Position numbers and translations under genes: made by a program | Part shown: in pieces, positions 14,657-16,756 of the stretch | How the letters are laid out: each line of letters begins with the position of its first letter | How positions within the stretch are numbered: the stretch's first letter is position 1 | Notes under the pieces: model-generated | What the model saw: the letters and a program-made list of their open reading frames with translations, nothing else | The model's database searches: none | What the model was told of the DNA's origin: nothing | Assembly (NCBI GenBank): GCA_005877345.1 | Contig: VBPR01000064.1 | Location: 1 to 16,756 of the forward strand | Source: Nitrososphaerota archaeon | Lineage (GTDB): Archaea > Thermoproteota > Nitrososphaeria > Nitrososphaerales > Nitrososphaeraceae | Reading direction: 5' to 3' | Length of the DNA: 16,756 bases

Positions 14657-16021
14657 TTGACAATAATTCGATCGAGAGTTGATTCAGAAATTGACATACT
14701 TACATCACAGCTGCAACAACTAATTAGAATTCCTAGCGTCTCTGCAAAAAAGCAACAGACAGTAACAAAATGTGCAAGGCTAGTTTCTGAAATGATGTCC
14801 AAGGCGGGAATAAGATCAGAACTACTAAAATTAGATGACAATTCAGAACAAATCCCTCCCTTAGTATATGGAGAGGTTAAATCCAAAAGTAATCCAAACG
14901 GAAAAACTATCTTATTTTATAACCATTATGATGTACAGCCTGCTGAACCGATTGAATTATGGGATGATGATCCGTTCAGTGGTAAAGTTGAGGGGAATTT
15001 TATCTTTGGAAGAGGTGCTTCTGATGACAAGGGGGAATTAATTACTCGAATAAAGGCAGTCGAGTATTTCCTCAAGGAAGTTGGCGACGTTCCTTGTAAT
15101 GTCAAGTTTTTAATAGAAGGTGAGGAAGAGATTGGTAGCTCTCATCTTGAAGAATATTTGACAAAATATAGAGAAAAATTCTCATGTGATGCTACAATTT
15201 GGGAGTTTGGCTACGTGGACGAACATGAAAGACCCATTATCAGTCTTGGGATGAAGGGTTTGCTTTGTGTCGAATTACATGCGGTGTCCGCTAATGCCGA
15301 TCTTCATTCTAGTATGGCAGTCCTAGTTGAAAATCCTGCCTGGCGACTTGTTCATGCCCTAAAAACCATACGGGATGAGAATGGATTTATAACCATTAAA
15401 AATTGGCATAACGATATCCGGGATTTTTTGCCCGAGGAACTTGAATGTGTCAGACAGGAAGAATTTGATATTTCAGACTTTAAAAAGAATTATGGACTAA
15501 GTAAAATATTCAATGAAGAAGATATTGAAAAAATAAAAAGAGAGTACGTGGGAGGAGTAACATCTAACATTAGCGGTTTGTTTTCAGGTTATATTGGTGA
15601 GGGCTCGAAAACTGTGCTTCCGAGTATAGCTATGGCCAAACTTGACTTTAGACTCGTCCCTGATATGATGCCCCAGAAGCAATTTCAATTGTTAAGGGAG
15701 TACCTTGATAATAATGGATTCAAAGACATCCAGCTGAAATATTTGAATGGTGAACCTGCGTGTAGAATTCCAGTAAATAATGAATTTGTAAAACTAGTTG
15801 AAATGTGCGCCAAAGAGGAATATGGTAAGGCCATTAAAAGTATATCATCAGCAGGCACAGGACCTATGTGGTATTTTAACAAAATATTGAAATGCCCATG
15901 CGTAGGCATTGGTTGCACCTACAAATACAGTGGAATTCATTCGCCAAACGAATTTGCTCGAATAGACTTGATTAAAAAGACGACAAAGTGCATTGGAAAT
16001 ATTATGGAAAAATTTGTTTAG
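14657..16021 (+). CDS. M20-family zinc metallopeptidase (dipeptidase/ArgE/DapE/CNDP-like)
   Basis: The 454-residue product is a full-length M20 peptidase, a cytoplasmic di-zinc hydrolase of peptide or acyl-amino acid bonds. Metal and catalytic residues are in place: H90 in NHYDVQP with the catalytic D92, bridging D123 or D124 in GASDDKGE, the base and ligand glutamates in EGEEEIGS (154-161), and a late His in GIHSPNEF. A dimerisation domain with HSSMAVLVENPAW sits between the two halves of the catalytic domain. The length and the EGEEEIGSSHL pattern fit the carnosinase-like dipeptidase subgroup more than DapE, but the substrate cannot be fixed. Start TTG 14657 is used because the ATG at 14650 leads to an immediate stop in another frame. 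An AATATTTAATTC element lies at about 14618-14629. Confidence 0.92.
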   Translation: MTIIRSRVDSEIDILTSQLQQLIRIPSVSAKKQQTVTKCARLVSEMMSKAGIRSELLKLDDNSEQIPPLVYGEVKSKSNPNGKTILFYNHYDVQPAEPIELWDDDPFSGKVEGNFIFGRGASDDKGELITRIKAVEYFLKEVGDVPCNVKFLIEGEEEIGSSHLEEYLTKYREKFSCDATIWEFGYVDEHERPIISLGMKGLLCVELHAVSANADLHSSMAVLVENPAWRLVHALKTIRDENGFITIKNWHNDIRDFLPEELECVRQEEFDISDFKKNYGLSKIFNEEDIEKIKREYVGGVTSNISGLFSGYIGEGSKTVLPSIAMAKLDFRLVPDMMPQKQFQLLREYLDNNGFKDIQLKYLNGEPACRIPVNNEFVKLVEMCAKEEYGKAIKSISSAGTGPMWYFNKILKCPCVGIGCTYKYSGIHSPNEFARIDLIKKTTKCIGNIMEKFV

Positions 16022-16119
16022 TATAGGTAGAATTATCAATCATCAAGGTTCGAGAACATAAATATTTAGATGTTAAATTATTTGAAATAAATATTAATGA
16101 CATCAATTAACCCAATATC

Positions 16120-16293
16120 ATGACAATGAATTGTCCCTCATGCGGTACTCTGATGATATGGTTGAATGGATCTATAATGCACGATCAGCAGATCAATTAC
16201 TATGAGTGTAGAAATTGTAAGATCAAGTTGAACACTCTTTCTGACGGCACTTATGAAATTACTGAGCAGACAAAAGAGCAACAATTAGAATAG
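16120..16293 (+). CDS. 57-residue zinc-ribbon protein
   Basis: ATG 16120 opens a 57-residue frame with two Cys pairs, CPSC (5-8) and CRNC (30-33), 21 residues apart, as in small zinc ribbons. It ends in a polar Gln/Glu-rich tail. An AT-rich element (AAATAAATATTA, about 16085-16096) lies at promoter distance. Such mini-proteins may bind RNA or serve as accessory factors; no partner is indicated by the context. It ends 31 bases before the isocitrate-lyase-like gene. Confidence 0.75.
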   Translation: MTMNCPSCGTLMIWLNGSIMHDQQINYYECRNCKIKLNTLSDGTYEITEQTKEQQLE

Positions 16294-16304
16294 ATAAATA
16301 AATC
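16293..16304 (+). promoter_or_regulatory. Box A promoter of the isocitrate lyase/PEP mutase family gene
   Basis: GATAAATAAATC is centred 26 bases before ATG 16325, at the end of the zinc-ribbon gene. It implies an independent, leaderless transcript. Confidence 0.5.
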
Positions 16305-16324
16305 TGGAATTCTTAGAACAAAAT

Positions 16325-16756
16325 ATGAGTTTAGACAAGAAAAAATTACTAAAAGAGAAATTAAATCAGAGAAATGAGATTATTGTCCTTCCTGGAGTCT
16401 TTGATGCATTAAGTGCAAAGGTTGCCGAAAATGTAGGATTTCAAGCAATATTTCAAACTGGGTATGGGTCTGCTGCGTCATTATTAGGAATGCCGGATTT
16501 TGGTTTTCTAAATGCAGGAGAGAATATTGAGAATGCAAGAAGAATAATCAGATCTGTTAATCTTCCCGTGGTAGTGGACGTAGACACTGGGTATGGTAAT
16601 CCCCTCACCGTTTGGAAAATAGTAAATGATTTAATAGCATATGGGGCTGCAGGCATCTTTCTTGAGGATCAAGTTTGGCCAAAAAGGTGTGGTCATATGC
16701 GTGGCAAAGAGGTAGTTGAAGTTGATGAATACATCCAGAAGCTACGTGCCGCACTC
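16325..16756 (+). CDS. Isocitrate lyase/PEP mutase family enzyme, 3' end beyond window
   Basis: The visible 144 residues are the N-terminal half of a TIM-barrel enzyme of the isocitrate lyase/phosphoenolpyruvate mutase superfamily, which cleave or form C-C or C-P bonds next to a carboxylate using magnesium. Motifs: LPGVFDALSA (22-31), the metal-site strand VVVDVDTGYGN (82-92), GIFLEDQ (110-116) and the lyase signature KRCGH (120-124), whose C122 is the catalytic cysteine of true lyases. The KRCGH block favours a 2-methylisocitrate lyase or oxaloacetate-decarboxylase-like member over PEP mutase. The substrate cannot be settled without the missing half. ATG 16325 has a well-spaced box A. Confidence 0.9.
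   Translation, partial: MSLDKKKLLKEKLNQRNEIIVLPGVFDALSAKVAENVGFQAIFQTGYGSAASLLGMPDFGFLNAGENIENARRIIRSVNLPVVVDVDTGYGNPLTVWKIVNDLIAYGAAGIFLEDQVWPKRCGHMRGKEVVEVDEYIQKLRAAL

Overview
The window looks like a chromosomal segment of an ammonia-oxidising thaumarchaeon (Nitrososphaeria), probably a soil type near Nitrososphaera or Nitrosocosmicus. This rests on gene content and style, not on a marker gene. The DNA is AT-rich. Many genes have a TATA-like box A about 20-30 bases before the start codon and little or no leader. TTG starts are frequent and the one tRNA gene has no encoded CCA. A two-domain siroheme decarboxylase (archaeal heme route) is present, together with glycosylation-sequon-rich secreted proteins.

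Layout. 1-320 (-) is a hypothetical gene cut by the left edge, followed by a short TPR fragment (551-748). 826-3537 (-) holds two tandem paralogous secreted proteins with 9-residue repeats, each repeat carrying an N-glycosylation sequon; the larger one also contains a nearly perfect 262-bp internal duplication. 3943-4428 is a two-helix membrane protein, tail to tail with prephenate dehydratase (4441-5292, -), which is divergent from the fused AhbA/AhbB-type siroheme decarboxylase (5408-6409). A tRNA-Gly(CCC) lies at 6704-6778.

7013-9344 is the most unusual part: a ParA/MinD-type ATPase, a degenerate KaiC/RecA-like protein and a class III nucleotide-cyclase-like protein, in that order on one strand. 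The last two overlap by 43 bases and both have substitutions at positions normally catalytic. This resembles a nucleotide-responsive signalling or positioning module, but no function is proven.

9456-12144 is an extracytoplasmic thiol-redox group: a membrane-anchored His-rich protein, CcdA, and a thioredoxin-like protein with the C-terminal domain of DipZ. CcdA plus the last protein equal a DipZ split in two. The remainder holds a YgjP-type metallopeptidase (12302-13021), a small hypothetical (13160-13402), a secreted BNR/cadherin-like chimera (13519-14547), an M20 metallopeptidase (14657-16021), a 57-residue zinc ribbon (16120-16293) and the start of an isocitrate lyase/PEP mutase family gene cut by the right edge. 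No insertion sequence, CRISPR array, rRNA or replication origin was seen.
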